Positions 38,370 through 47,020 of a stretch of DNA of 64,000 bases are shown in pieces; positions within the stretch are counted from its first letter, which is position 1; each line of letters starts with the position of its first letter. The position numbers were made by a program, and so were the translations under genes. The notes below the pieces were generated by a model. It was not told the origin of the DNA, made no database searches, and worked only from the letters and a program-made list of their open reading frames with translations. The DNA is from CALZBJ01 sp945619025 (GTDB lineage: Bacteria > Pseudomonadota > Gammaproteobacteria > Cardiobacteriales > Wohlfahrtiimonadaceae): contig CALZBJ010000008.1 of NCBI GenBank assembly GCA_945619025.1, positions 7,183 to 71,182 of the forward strand, read 5' to 3'.

Positions 38370-38516
38370 ATGAGCAATAATGACGATTTAGACTTCGAAT
38401 TCGACTTAGATGATCTCTACAAAGATGTGCCAAAAAACTCCGATAATCCCATCGCGGCCGATAGCCCCGAGGTGATCGAAGACACCGGTTGCGCCGGCGG
38501 TGCGTGTACGCTGTAA
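38370..38516 (+). CDS. Small acidic peptide with cysteine tail GCAGGACTL
   Basis: 48 residues, too short for usual gene calls. ATG at 38370 follows AAGGAGA with a six-base gap. The peptide is strongly acidic at its N-terminus (NNDDLDFEFDLDDLYKD) and ends GCAGGACTL, with two cysteines five residues apart in glycine-rich context, reminiscent of metal-binding or maturated peptides. A terminator follows about 40 bases after the stop. I do not recognise a family. Confidence 0.7.
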   Translation: MSNNDDLDFEFDLDDLYKDVPKNSDNPIAADSPEVIEDTGCAGGACTL

Positions 38517-38555
38517 ATGCACCCTAGAGCGTTCATGACCATTTAACTGACACAA

Positions 38556-38589
38556 TAAAACCCGCGTTCATCCGATGAGGCGGGTTTTT
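38556..38589. terminator. Bidirectional rho-independent terminator
   Basis: AAAACCCGC (from 38557) pairs with GCGGGTTTT (to 38587), followed by T-run; an A-run is on the other side. It serves the small acidic peptide gene (+) and the iac operon (-). Confidence 0.85.
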
Positions 38590-38591
38590 GT

Positions 38592-39875
38592 TTAAATCTC
38601 TTTTTTCTTATCAAATAATGAATAAGCTAAATTCAACAGCCGATCATCCCCTTCTAGTCCAATGAGTTGAACGCCTAGAGGTAGTAGTTGATCTTCTGCA
38701 ATCGGCAACGTAATGACGGGAAACCCTAACGCTTGCCACGGCCGGCTCATAAAAGGTTTTCCCGTATGTTGAATTCCGGTTGGGGCAACTCCTGGTGCTG
38801 AAGGCGCTGTAATGGCCGTAATATTATTTTGCCCGCGCCACTGCTTTAACGCTTCTTTTTGCTCACATAAATCCTGCTTCATCGTACAGTATTCTTTATA
38901 AGAAAACGTTAAACCTGTTTCTATTAAATCGGCTAACAAAGCATCTATTTCTCCATTAAAATACTCAATGGATAAGTTTCGCGCGACCTCGAAAGCCATA
39001 ATAAAATAATGTTGCTCCGCTATTGTTTTAATATCAAGCTCATTGGGTAAATGAACACAATTAATCCCTTGAGATCGTAATGATTCAATCCAAGTCAAAA
39101 AGACTCGCTGCATAGCAAGATCTATCTCCCCTAGCATTTCGCCATCGCATATCCCGATATTTAATTCTGATAAGTCAATGGGTTGCAGCTCTGTTTTCGG
39201 ACGCATTAATAACAAATCCCGAATCAACATGACATCTTCAACACTTTGAGTCAGTATCCCTAAGCTATCTAATGATTGCGCTAATGGTTGAATATTTCTC
39301 ATTGAAAATTCGCCATGCGTTCCTACATACCCAATGCAGCCACAATACGAGGCAGGACGAATGACCGATGCAGCTGTCTGAGTGCCTAAGGCAAAAGGGA
39401 TCATGCCATCAGATACTGCTGCCGCAGATCCACTTGACGATCCTCCCGGTGTACAATCTAATTTTTTAGGATTGCGGGTTACTCCTGGATTAAAAAATGC
39501 GAAGCTGGTTGTGACTGTTTTTCCCATGACAATGCCACCATAATGCTTGAGCAAATTTACACTCACTGCATCTTGAAGTGGCTGCCGATTTTGATAGATA
39601 TCCGCCCCTAACGTTGTAGGCATATCCATCGTATCAATCACATCTTTAACGCCAAATGGTAATCCTTTAAGAATAGATTGTTCATAATACGTTTTATGAG
39701 CTAAATAGTGAGCTAAATAATCATCATATGACCGCAAGTATTGCCAAGCATTCACCTCATCTTCTCTTTGTTGAATGCGCTGATAATACGCTTCAATAAC
39801 CGATTCAACTCTAAGCTCTTTATGCTCAATTAGCGTCAGCAACTTGTGTAATGGTTTTTGTGTGAGATTATGCAT
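38592..39875 (-). CDS. iacH: Amidase of the iac cluster
   Basis: 427 residues of the amidase-signature family. The catalytic lysine is in GLPFGVKDVIDT and the Ser-cisSer-Ser region in TPGGSSSGSAAAVSDGM. Other iac clusters encode an amidase (IacH) whose exact step in indole-3-acetate degradation is not well established. The frame allows 39905, but ATG 39875 has GTGAGG nine bases upstream. Last gene of the operon, 111 bases after iacG. Confidence 0.88.
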   Translation of the reverse strand: MHNLTQKPLHKLLTLIEHKELRVESVIEAYYQRIQQREDEVNAWQYLRSYDDYLAHYLAHKTYYEQSILKGLPFGVKDVIDTMDMPTTLGADIYQNRQPLQDAVSVNLLKHYGGIVMGKTVTTSFAFFNPGVTRNPKKLDCTPGGSSSGSAAAVSDGMIPFALGTQTAASVIRPASYCGCIGYVGTHGEFSMRNIQPLAQSLDSLGILTQSVEDVMLIRDLLLMRPKTELQPIDLSELNIGICDGEMLGEIDLAMQRVFLTWIESLRSQGINCVHLPNELDIKTIAEQHYFIMAFEVARNLSIEYFNGEIDALLADLIETGLTFSYKEYCTMKQDLCEQKEALKQWRGQNNITAITAPSAPGVAPTGIQHTGKPFMSRPWQALGFPVITLPIAEDQLLPLGVQLIGLEGDDRLLNLAYSLFDKKKEI

Positions 39876-39986
39876 TTTAGTTAACCTCACTTGCCGATTT
39901 GGCATCTACAATAATATCGATCATATCGATTCTTCCTTATTATTTTTATTCTGATAAATCGATGTTTAAACTTTTCTACTTAGCGA

Positions 39987-40496
39987 TTATGCACTTTCTC
40001 TTGCATGTTCAACCTGATGATAACGACGATTAAAATAGATCAATCCTTTCAACGCCTCAGGTGATTCTTTCGCAATCGCGGTTGCAATCACTTCAGCATA
40101 AAAAATAGTGTGTGTTCCAACATCATGTTTCGCGACAATTTCACAATCAAATGTCACCAATGCCTCTTTAAGTGCAGGTGCTTTACTGCTTAAGTGATAC
40201 CAATTTCCCTCACTAAAACGCTCATAAATCGAAAGTGATTTATTCGAAAAAGCTTTCGAAATTGATTCACACTCCGCGGATAAAACATTGACGCACAGAT
40301 GGCTATTTTTATTGAAATGCGAGTGAGCCGCTGACGATCGATTAATGCAGACTAAAAGTGTCGGTGGATCATCTGTTACGCTGCACACCGCGGAGGCTGT
40401 TAGCCCATAATCGCCCTCTTCACCCGTTGTCGTAATAATATTGACCGCGCCTGTTAGTAAGCTCATAGCATCTCTAAATTCATGTGTGTTAATCAT
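39987..40496 (-). CDS. iacG: Flavin reductase of the iac cluster
   Basis: 169 residues, HpaC/DIM6-type NAD(P)H:flavin oxidoreductase. Motifs include FRDAMSLLTGAVNIITT, DYGLTASAVCSVTDDPPTLLVC and FSEGNWYHLSS. It would supply reduced flavin to the IacA monooxygenase-like enzyme. It sits 21 bases after iacF. Confidence 0.9.
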   Translation of the reverse strand: MINTHEFRDAMSLLTGAVNIITTTGEEGDYGLTASAVCSVTDDPPTLLVCINRSSAAHSHFNKNSHLCVNVLSAECESISKAFSNKSLSIYERFSEGNWYHLSSKAPALKEALVTFDCEIVAKHDVGTHTIFYAEVIATAIAKESPEALKGLIYFNRRYHQVEHARESA

Positions 40497-40517
40497 TTCA
40501 AATTTCCTCTTAAAATA

Positions 40518-41474
40518 TTAGATATCTAAAACCAATTTTTCCGTTTTAGACCGAGAACAACAAACCAAAATCAGCTCATTACTCTCTTTTTCCTCATCTG
40601 TTAAATAAACGTCACGATGATCCGGTTCACCCTCTAAAACATCACACAAACATGCGCCACAAATACCTTGCTCACACGATTTTTCGATCTTAATGCCTTC
40701 TCGCGCTAAAGCCTCTAAAATGCTCTCATTTTGAGACACTTGAATATTTTTTTGGCTGCGAACGCATTCAATTTCAAACGCCTCGCCACCTAATTCCAAA
40801 TCCGTTGCAAACAGCTCTTTATGAATATTTTGCTTTATGACGCCGTTTTTATTTAAAACATCCTCAACCCATTCAATAAACCCCAGAGGGCCACAAATGT
40901 AGTAATGTGCGTCTTTAGGTTGATTTTTTAATTGGATTGGTAACTCTTTCTTATGATCGCAGCCACAATCATGAAATAAAAATGTGACCCGATCTTGGAA
41001 ACTTGCTTCTCTTAACTCGTTAACAAAGCCAACCTTTTGACTATCACGACCACAATAATAGAGCTCAAATGATGAATTTTCGTGCTCCAACGCATACGCC
41101 ATGGATAAAATAGGAGTTATACCGATCCCCCCACTAATCAATACGCTATGAGATGCTTCGGTATTTAAAGGAAATAGATTTTTGGGATAACCAATTGTAA
41201 GTTGCTGCCCAACAGCAAATGTATCGTGAATGGTTTTTGACCCTCCTCGAGACGACGGATCTTTCAAAATGCCCAACCGATAGATATTACCTTGCTCAAC
41301 AGATTGACATAACGAATACTGACGTATCGTTGACTCATTGATATGCAGATCAATATGAGACCCTGCTTCAGCTTGTGGTAGCGGCACTCCTTGATCAGAA
41401 ACGAGCTCCAAAACTAAAATATCATCTCCCTGCTTTTCACAGCTTTGGATTGTTACTGTTAATAATTTCTCCAT
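40518..41474 (-). CDS. iacF: Dioxygenase electron-transfer reductase (ferredoxin-NAD type)
   Basis: 318 residues, phthalate-dioxygenase-reductase/VanB layout. The FMN domain has RQYSLCQS and the NAD domain has GGIGITPILSMAYAL and YYICGPLGFI. The C-terminal plant-type [2Fe-2S] domain has CEQGICGACLCDVLEGE and a final LVCC. It feeds electrons to the IacC/IacD oxygenase. Confidence 0.92.
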   Translation of the reverse strand: MEKLLTVTIQSCEKQGDDILVLELVSDQGVPLPQAEAGSHIDLHINESTIRQYSLCQSVEQGNIYRLGILKDPSSRGGSKTIHDTFAVGQQLTIGYPKNLFPLNTEASHSVLISGGIGITPILSMAYALEHENSSFELYYCGRDSQKVGFVNELREASFQDRVTFLFHDCGCDHKKELPIQLKNQPKDAHYYICGPLGFIEWVEDVLNKNGVIKQNIHKELFATDLELGGEAFEIECVRSQKNIQVSQNESILEALAREGIKIEKSCEQGICGACLCDVLEGEPDHRDVYLTDEEKESNELILVCCSRSKTEKLVLDI

Positions 41475-41488
41475 TACTTATCTCCTCA

Positions 41489-42223
41489 TTAACGCATCCA
41501 TAACCCGCCATTGACATCCCATGTTGCCCCCGTTGTAAAACTCGCCTCATCAGAGCAAAGTAGACAAGAGACGTTCCCAAGCGTTTTTACCGGAATTGTA
41601 TTAATAATATTATTGAGTTTTTCTTTTGGGATACTGGCAACTGCTGGAGAGTCATGAGGCCCTGGCGCAATGGCATTTACCGTAATATTAAAGGGGGCAA
41701 ACTCTTTTGCAAATACTTTGGTTAACGTGATAATCGCTCCCTTAGAGGCTGCATAATGAGCCCCGGTTGCTGTACCACCATTTTGTCCGGCTAGTGAAGA
41801 CAAATTAACAATCCGTCCATATTGAATTTGCTTAAAATATTCACCAAACACTTGGCATGACAAAAAAACACTCAATTGATTCGTTGATGAAACGGAAACA
41901 AATTCATCCGTAGAAATATCCATTAATGCTGTAGTTTCAGTGATCGCCGCATTATTAATGACCGCTTCTATTGAGCCCCAGCGTTGAATCAAATCATCTC
42001 GAACGGTGATAAAATCCTGTTTTTTTGTAACATCGAGCTGCATAGGAATAATTGATTGCGCCGCATCAATGCGATGCTCTAATAATTCATCTACCGTTTT
42101 CTCAGCTGCGGCTAAATTGATATCTGTTACAGCAACTGAATAGCCTTGACTAATAAAGGCCTTAGCAATGGCACGCCCAAGACCTTGCGCAGCACCTGTT
42201 ATTACAACATGACGTGTTAGCAT
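41489..42223 (-). CDS. iacE: Short-chain dehydrogenase/reductase of the iac cluster
   Basis: 244 residues, classical SDR. The NAD site is VITGAAQGLGRAIAKAF, NNAAI follows, and the catalytic set is S in NLSSLAG, then YAASKGA. The frame extends to 42259, overlapping iacD, but ATG 42223 has AAGGAG seven bases before it. IacE is a conserved oxidoreductase in iac clusters. Confidence 0.92.
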   Translation of the reverse strand: MLTRHVVITGAAQGLGRAIAKAFISQGYSVAVTDINLAAAEKTVDELLEHRIDAAQSIIPMQLDVTKKQDFITVRDDLIQRWGSIEAVINNAAITETTALMDISTDEFVSVSSTNQLSVFLSCQVFGEYFKQIQYGRIVNLSSLAGQNGGTATGAHYAASKGAIITLTKVFAKEFAPFNITVNAIAPGPHDSPAVASIPKEKLNNIINTIPVKTLGNVSCLLCSDEASFTTGATWDVNGGLWMR

Positions 42224-42242
42224 ATAAGCGCTCCTTATGTTG

Positions 42243-42725
42243 TTACAGAATATAACCAATCCCCATCAAGGCATTGTCTGAATTGACAAGCTTGACCACT
42301 TTTTGCAAAATTCTGAATTGTCCATCGTCTAAAATAAGTTGGTACTCTATGTGAGATGAATAGAGCTTTAATGCATCTTTTCGATACTCTCGTAGATGCT
42401 GAGCACAACGAATTTTTACGCTCTGCCCATCCTTTTCAAGTAAACGAAATGAGCCAATGGTTCTCACTGTTTTTGCTGGAGGATGTGTAGAGATTGACTC
42501 CCCATTTTGTAATCTTGACACTCGTAATTGCCGCATCGTCGCATTATCGTATGCATAATTTAAATGATTAATATACTCTTCAGAACAGAGATCTGATTTA
42601 ATCGGAATAATATAAAGCCCACTTTCATCCCAAAGATCTAACCAAGCATCTAGCTCACCATGATCGAGCATGTCCGCTTCTTGCCAAATAAATTCAACGG
42701 CCTGTAAAAAAATATTGTTTGTCAT
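42243..42725 (-). CDS. iacD: Aromatic-ring-hydroxylating dioxygenase beta subunit
   Basis: 160 residues, NTF2-like beta subunit with EFIWQEADMLDHGELDAWLDLW near its start, typical of ring-hydroxylating oxygenase small subunits. It pairs with the Rieske alpha subunit encoded 19 bases upstream. Confidence 0.9.
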   Translation of the reverse strand: MTNNIFLQAVEFIWQEADMLDHGELDAWLDLWDESGLYIIPIKSDLCSEEYINHLNYAYDNATMRQLRVSRLQNGESISTHPPAKTVRTIGSFRLLEKDGQSVKIRCAQHLREYRKDALKLYSSHIEYQLILDDGQFRILQKVVKLVNSDNALMGIGYIL

Positions 42726-42744
42726 ATCGTATCTCTCTTATCAA

Positions 42745-44025
42745 TTACTCAGCACTCATGAGTTTTTTCCATTGACGATATGCAGCTCTCATACCGGTCT
42801 CAGCACTCACATCACTTTTTAGTCCATCGGGGGTTTTAACTTCATTGGGTAAGCCGCGATTTAGCATAATCCATAAGTCCTTACCGGCATATGCGCCTTT
42901 TTGCACTCGCTCCCAGGCTTCTGAGTCATCCGGCGTTCCAAAGCCTAAAGGACCTTGAAAATGCTCATGCAGTCGTACTCTATATTGATTGGCAATGTCT
43001 GGCCCACCATCCATCACAATCGCACAATGATGAATTTCCGTCTCTTTAACACTGATGGGTTGAAGCACTCTAAAAAAAGACATTGAGCAGGCAATATTGG
43101 GGAAAATATTTAAGTTAAACCCGGTTCCACCGACAGCGCGTACAATTTTACGAACAGACGACTCCTCATGCCCTTCACTACGAAGTGCTTCAGCTAAAGC
43201 CTCGAAACGCCCCGGAATGTCACGCTCCAAATCCTCTTCCAAGTCCACTAATTGCGGCATCATTACCATCACGCTATGCCCATTTCCTAAATCTTCAACA
43301 AAGCCCGCTCCTTCAACGAAATCAAATTGCTCTTCTGTTTGATTATCCACAGAGCTCAAAAACGATTTATGCACTAAGGGAAAGTGATAGGCATCCGTTG
43401 TATTTTCAAGTTGAATCTTCCAGTTCCCTGGAAAGCGAAAGCGATGCTCGCCTAATACTTTAATAGGATAGCCAGCCCCCTGTTTCATAAATAGATCAAT
43501 CCATTTTTTTGCCGGCCCTAAAAAATCGCTTAATGGCTCAATATCATTATTAAACGTTGCAAAAACCATTCCTTGATATTGCTCTGTACGCAAACGAACG
43601 AGAGGAAGTTCGTCTTTATTAATGCAATCACCATAGCTATCAGGGTGCGGAATGGCGCGTAATGAACCATCTAAACCATAACTCCAACCATGATAAGGAC
43701 ATACAAAACTATTGGTTTTACCTTTGTGGAGCTCGCACACCGTTGCCGCGCGATGACGACAACGATTTAACAGAACATGAATCTCTTTCTTACGATCTCT
43801 TGTAACAATAACGGGTTGATTACCAATCGTAATGGTTTTATAACTCCCCGCTTCAGGGAGTTCACTTGCATGCGCAACCCAAACCCATGTTTGACTAAAA
43901 ATACGCTTTAACTCTTCTTGAAAAAGCGCCTCGTCGGTATAAAGAGAGGTATGAACTCGATCATCTTGGACTAGTTCACGAATCACTTCGCTTGAAAATA
44001 GATTATTTTTTACATAATTACTCAT
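42745..44025 (-). CDS. iacC: Rieske aromatic-ring-hydroxylating dioxygenase alpha subunit
   Basis: 426 residues. The Rieske cluster ligands are CRHRAATVCELHKG (C-x-H) and CPYHGWSYGLDG (C-x2-H). The mononuclear iron site is in DAYHFPLVHKSFL, with both histidines. With IacD and IacF it is expected to oxidise the indole ring in the route from indole-3-acetate towards catechol. The assignment rests on the whole cluster. Confidence 0.92.
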   Translation of the reverse strand: MSNYVKNNLFSSEVIRELVQDDRVHTSLYTDEALFQEELKRIFSQTWVWVAHASELPEAGSYKTITIGNQPVIVTRDRKKEIHVLLNRCRHRAATVCELHKGKTNSFVCPYHGWSYGLDGSLRAIPHPDSYGDCINKDELPLVRLRTEQYQGMVFATFNNDIEPLSDFLGPAKKWIDLFMKQGAGYPIKVLGEHRFRFPGNWKIQLENTTDAYHFPLVHKSFLSSVDNQTEEQFDFVEGAGFVEDLGNGHSVMVMMPQLVDLEEDLERDIPGRFEALAEALRSEGHEESSVRKIVRAVGGTGFNLNIFPNIACSMSFFRVLQPISVKETEIHHCAIVMDGGPDIANQYRVRLHEHFQGPLGFGTPDDSEAWERVQKGAYAGKDLWIMLNRGLPNEVKTPDGLKSDVSAETGMRAAYRQWKKLMSAE

Positions 44026-44057
44026 AGTGTTATCTCTTATTGTTAGTTTTATAATTA

Positions 44058-44573
44058 TTATTTCGGAACACTAAATAACTCAGCACTGTCCCAAGCATCC
44101 ACTGGCTTACTGAATAAATTTCTCGTCTTAAAATGAGAGATGACCCATTGCTTGTCTTGCAAGCAAAACGTCGCTTGAATTTTGGCTGCATTTAAATATG
44201 ATTGGTTATTGTTAAGCGTTGAGGTTTGGAGCATCATCCATTCTCCCTCAGCTTTAGTATTGCATGGCTGAATACAGACAGATTCAGCTGTTAAAAAATG
44301 ATAATTTAAACGAAAATGAGGCTGCCCTGTCTCATAGGTTTTAAACATCTTATGAATTTCGGATTTACCCTCAATTCGGCCAAACAAAGCACTGTAACGC
44401 TCTCCAACTCCTTCCCAGATCGCATCCTCAGAAAAAAGTTCCTTTAAGTCATCCGCCCGCCCTTTACTCACATCATCACAAAGGCGCATATAATCAGTCA
44501 TACATTGGCGAATACTATACTCTGCTTCTATGCGTAAAAGTCGCGCCTGTAATAGCGTCAAATCGTTACACAT
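44058..44573 (-). CDS. iacI: SnoaL/NTF2-like protein of the iac cluster
   Basis: 171 residues, NTF2-like fold (SnoaL type) with an early RLLRIEAEYSIRQCMTDYM helix. An equivalent gene (iacI) is present between iacB and iacC in Acinetobacter-type iac clusters. Its catalytic or structural role is unknown; it could be a lyase or a non-catalytic partner. Confidence 0.78.
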   Translation of the reverse strand: MCNDLTLLQARLLRIEAEYSIRQCMTDYMRLCDDVSKGRADDLKELFSEDAIWEGVGERYSALFGRIEGKSEIHKMFKTYETGQPHFRLNYHFLTAESVCIQPCNTKAEGEWMMLQTSTLNNNQSYLNAAKIQATFCLQDKQWVISHFKTRNLFSKPVDAWDSAELFSVPK

Positions 44574-44578
44574 AGGCT

Positions 44579-44935
44579 TTATCTCTGAATCACTAATTCT
44601 CGACCGATACGCGCTTCAACTTTGCAGTACCGCCAAAGCTTATACGTTCCATCGCCGACCAGTGTCGTTCTAAATAAGTTGCACGCTTGATGCACCAAAT
44701 CTAAATTTTGAAAATCCGCAAGAATATAGGTTGTCCATGGATAACCAAAACTGGGCCCAACCATACTTTGATCATCATCTAAATTACCTAATACTTGCAC
44801 TCCTTCAAGTGTATGGATTCCTTCCCACATATCACCAAAGGCACTCCAAACCTGCTTTGCCTCTTCTGCTGGGGCATCGAAGAAATTCTGATTAATTCCT
44901 ATGCACAAAAGGACTCGTAATGATTGCTTACTCAT
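44579..44935 (-). CDS. iacB: IacB-like small protein
   Basis: 118 residues, soluble, possibly a ferredoxin-like alpha/beta barrel dimer: RVLLCIGINQNFF at the N-terminus, then QVWSAFGDMWEG and YPWTTYILADFQNLDLVHQ. Size and position directly after iacA match IacB, a conserved but poorly characterised protein of these clusters. Confidence 0.75.
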   Translation of the reverse strand: MSKQSLRVLLCIGINQNFFDAPAEEAKQVWSAFGDMWEGIHTLEGVQVLGNLDDDQSMVGPSFGYPWTTYILADFQNLDLVHQACNLFRTTLVGDGTYKLWRYCKVEARIGRELVIQR

Positions 44936-44990
44936 ACTATTTATCTCCTAAAATCGAAATCATATTGCTGGCGTAAAAATACCATTCTCA

Positions 44991-46133
44991 CTACAGAAAA
45001 CCGGGCGTAGGCTCATGCCCAAACAACACCGCCCCTGCATTTTGAAAGGTTAAATCCCCCATAAAGGCATGCTGCGTTAACACATTCATATCATTGACAT
45101 AACGCGCTAAAGGATGACCATTGTAAATAGCACTCATCCCAGCCATCAGCTGTAAGTGACGGGTAACTTCCGAGCATGTTCTTGTGAGTTGAGTGCTCGA
45201 TAAGCGCATCTGCATAATTTGCTCTTTAGATGGAGCATTTCCGGCTAAAATACTCTCCCAAGTTTGATTGATCGCCTCATAAAACCAACTGCGAGCACCT
45301 TCAAAACGTGCAACGAGCTGTGCAAAATTAAATTGGGTCACGGGACGCTCCCCCATTTTGACACCTCCCGTAATAGAACGACCTTCAGCCATACTTTTAA
45401 ATTGCTTAATCGCGGCTTGTGTTATACCTGCCCCCGTAATAACTAACACTTGTGTTGCAAAGGAGAGCGACGGATAGCGGAAAAAAGGCTCATCCAATTG
45501 TGATGCTGACCCTCGTATAAACGTCCAATCCTCATCAACAAATTGATTATTCACTACTAAATCATGGCTTCCCGTCCCTCTTAAGCCTACGGTATCCCAC
45601 GTCATATCAATCTCAACATCTTGTTTAGGCAAGACTGCCATTCGTGGTAGACCAAGAGCACTTTCGCCTTCCATCGGCATAATTCCGACACCGACAATAT
45701 CTGCACTCATGCAACCACTAGAAAATTTCCATCTACCACTGACACAATATTGATTGTTAGATTTCTGTGCGGGCTGAGGAGGAAAAATGCCTCCAGCAAA
45801 AATAATATCGGGCGTTTTTGAGTATAATTTCTCTAATGTTTTGACAGGTAATGCGCCAAAGTAGGCAGGACTCATACCAAAACTTGCCACCCATCCCGCT
45901 GATCCATCTGCCTCTGAGATTTTTTCAATTAAGCGACAAAATTCTGCTGGAGACTGCTCAAGCCCCCCAAAACGTTTAGGAACCATCGCTCGATAAATTC
46001 CATACTTCTTAAATCCTTCCACAATATCCGAAGAGATATAGCCTTGCGTTTCGAACTCCCCCGATAAACCTCTGGTGCGAACGTCATCTAAAAAGTCATT
46101 AAAATCTTTATTACTTACACAATCCATTTTCAT
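44991..46133 (-). CDS. iacA: Acyl-CoA-dehydrogenase-like flavin monooxygenase IacA
   Basis: 380 residues of the acyl-CoA dehydrogenase/HpaH-like fold. Segments include GYISSDIVEGFKKYGIYRAM, EADGSAGWVASFGM, the W-RGTGSHDLVVNN region and the C-terminal LMAGMSAIYNGHPLARYVND. In known systems IacA carries out the first hydroxylation of indole-3-acetate using reduced flavin from IacG. First gene of the iac operon; ribosome site AAAGGAG. Operator-like repeats lie 51 to 257 bases upstream. Confidence 0.88.
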   Translation of the reverse strand: MKMDCVSNKDFNDFLDDVRTRGLSGEFETQGYISSDIVEGFKKYGIYRAMVPKRFGGLEQSPAEFCRLIEKISEADGSAGWVASFGMSPAYFGALPVKTLEKLYSKTPDIIFAGGIFPPQPAQKSNNQYCVSGRWKFSSGCMSADIVGVGIMPMEGESALGLPRMAVLPKQDVEIDMTWDTVGLRGTGSHDLVVNNQFVDEDWTFIRGSASQLDEPFFRYPSLSFATQVLVITGAGITQAAIKQFKSMAEGRSITGGVKMGERPVTQFNFAQLVARFEGARSWFYEAINQTWESILAGNAPSKEQIMQMRLSSTQLTRTCSEVTRHLQLMAGMSAIYNGHPLARYVNDMNVLTQHAFMGDLTFQNAGAVLFGHEPTPGFL

Positions 46134-46183
46134 CTCCTTTTACCTTCTTATCGTTCTTATTGGTAAAATGGTGTTTACTTAAA

Positions 46184-46203
46184 TTAGTTGAAAATTCAAG
46201 TAA
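46184..46203. promoter_or_regulatory. MarR-type operator, proximal
   Basis: TTAGTTGA-AAAT-TCAAGTAA: two eight-base arms, inverted, four-base spacer, one mismatch. It is 51-70 bases upstream of iacA, where it would overlap the promoter. Same arms and spacing as the distal repeat, so probably bound by IacR. Confidence 0.55.
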
Positions 46204-46370
46204 ATTGGCTGCTTAAAAATTTGAGAGTTATCCTCTTATGATCTTTACACGATATTGATATCGACCAAGCAATCCACGATTGATAACTCTCAAACAACCT
46301 TCAGCATTAAAATTATTATTCTTATAATTAAAATCACAACAACATGATTTGATTCAATCGTAAATCTGAG

Positions 46371-46390
46371 TTAGTTGATTCGTCAACTAA
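46371..46390. promoter_or_regulatory. MarR-type operator, distal (perfect palindrome)
   Basis: TTAGTTGA-TTCG-TCAACTAA, perfect eight-base arms with a four-base spacer, between iacA and iacR. A half-site (TAGTTGA) recurs near 46440. The 413-base gap 46134-46546 holds these repeats and no gene. Confidence 0.6.
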
Positions 46391-46546
46391 ATTTCATAAT
46401 AAGACTTAGACTTTACAGAAAATGATACTTATCAATATCTAGTTGATTGATATTATTTAATTTAATGGTTTTGAAATGTGTAGTTTTTAGTTGTTATTTA
46501 CGGGAATTTAATACGAAATTTCAAAATATTTCCTATAAAAATTGAA

Positions 46547-46996
46547 TTAAAGTCGATTAAAAATGCTTTTTAAATAGTCGTTAAGCTGATCGATTTCTTG
46601 TTCTGTTAGCACAGATAGGACTTCATTTAAGATTTCATGAGTGGCTTCTTCTAACGCCAACAATTTTTCATGCCCTAATGCAGTCATTTTTACATGGATA
46701 CTTCTTCCATCTTTGGGATTCGCTGAAATTTCGACCAAGCCATCCTCCTTCATACGACTGATAATTCTTGTTGTAGTGGGGACTTTTAAGATTGCATGCT
46801 CAGCTATGTCTGATACGGATAAAAAAGGATGGGACGCTAATAACACTAAAATTCTACGCTTAGAATTATCTAGCCCTAACTTTTTTAACGGCTCTTCCAA
46901 CGCCATTTCATAACGCGAACTTGTAAGTGTAAGCCAATAAAATGGGAATTTTTCTAAATCAATTTCAATGATTTTACCCGACTGCATTATCTTCAT
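46547..46996 (-). CDS. iacR: MarR-family regulator IacR
   Basis: 149 residues with the MarR winged helix: KRRILVLLASHPFLSVSDIAEH, VPTTTRIISRMKEDGLVEI and the wing NPKDGRSIHVKMT. IacR-type regulators repress iac genes and are released by indole-3-acetate. It lies on the same strand as iacA, upstream of it, and only 24 bases after phrB, so it may also be read from the recQ/phrB side. Confidence 0.88.
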   Translation of the reverse strand: MKIMQSGKIIEIDLEKFPFYWLTLTSSRYEMALEEPLKKLGLDNSKRRILVLLASHPFLSVSDIAEHAILKVPTTTRIISRMKEDGLVEISANPKDGRSIHVKMTALGHEKLLALEEATHEILNEVLSVLTEQEIDQLNDYLKSIFNRL

Positions 46997-47020
46997 ATTT
47001 TATAACCTTATAAACATCTA

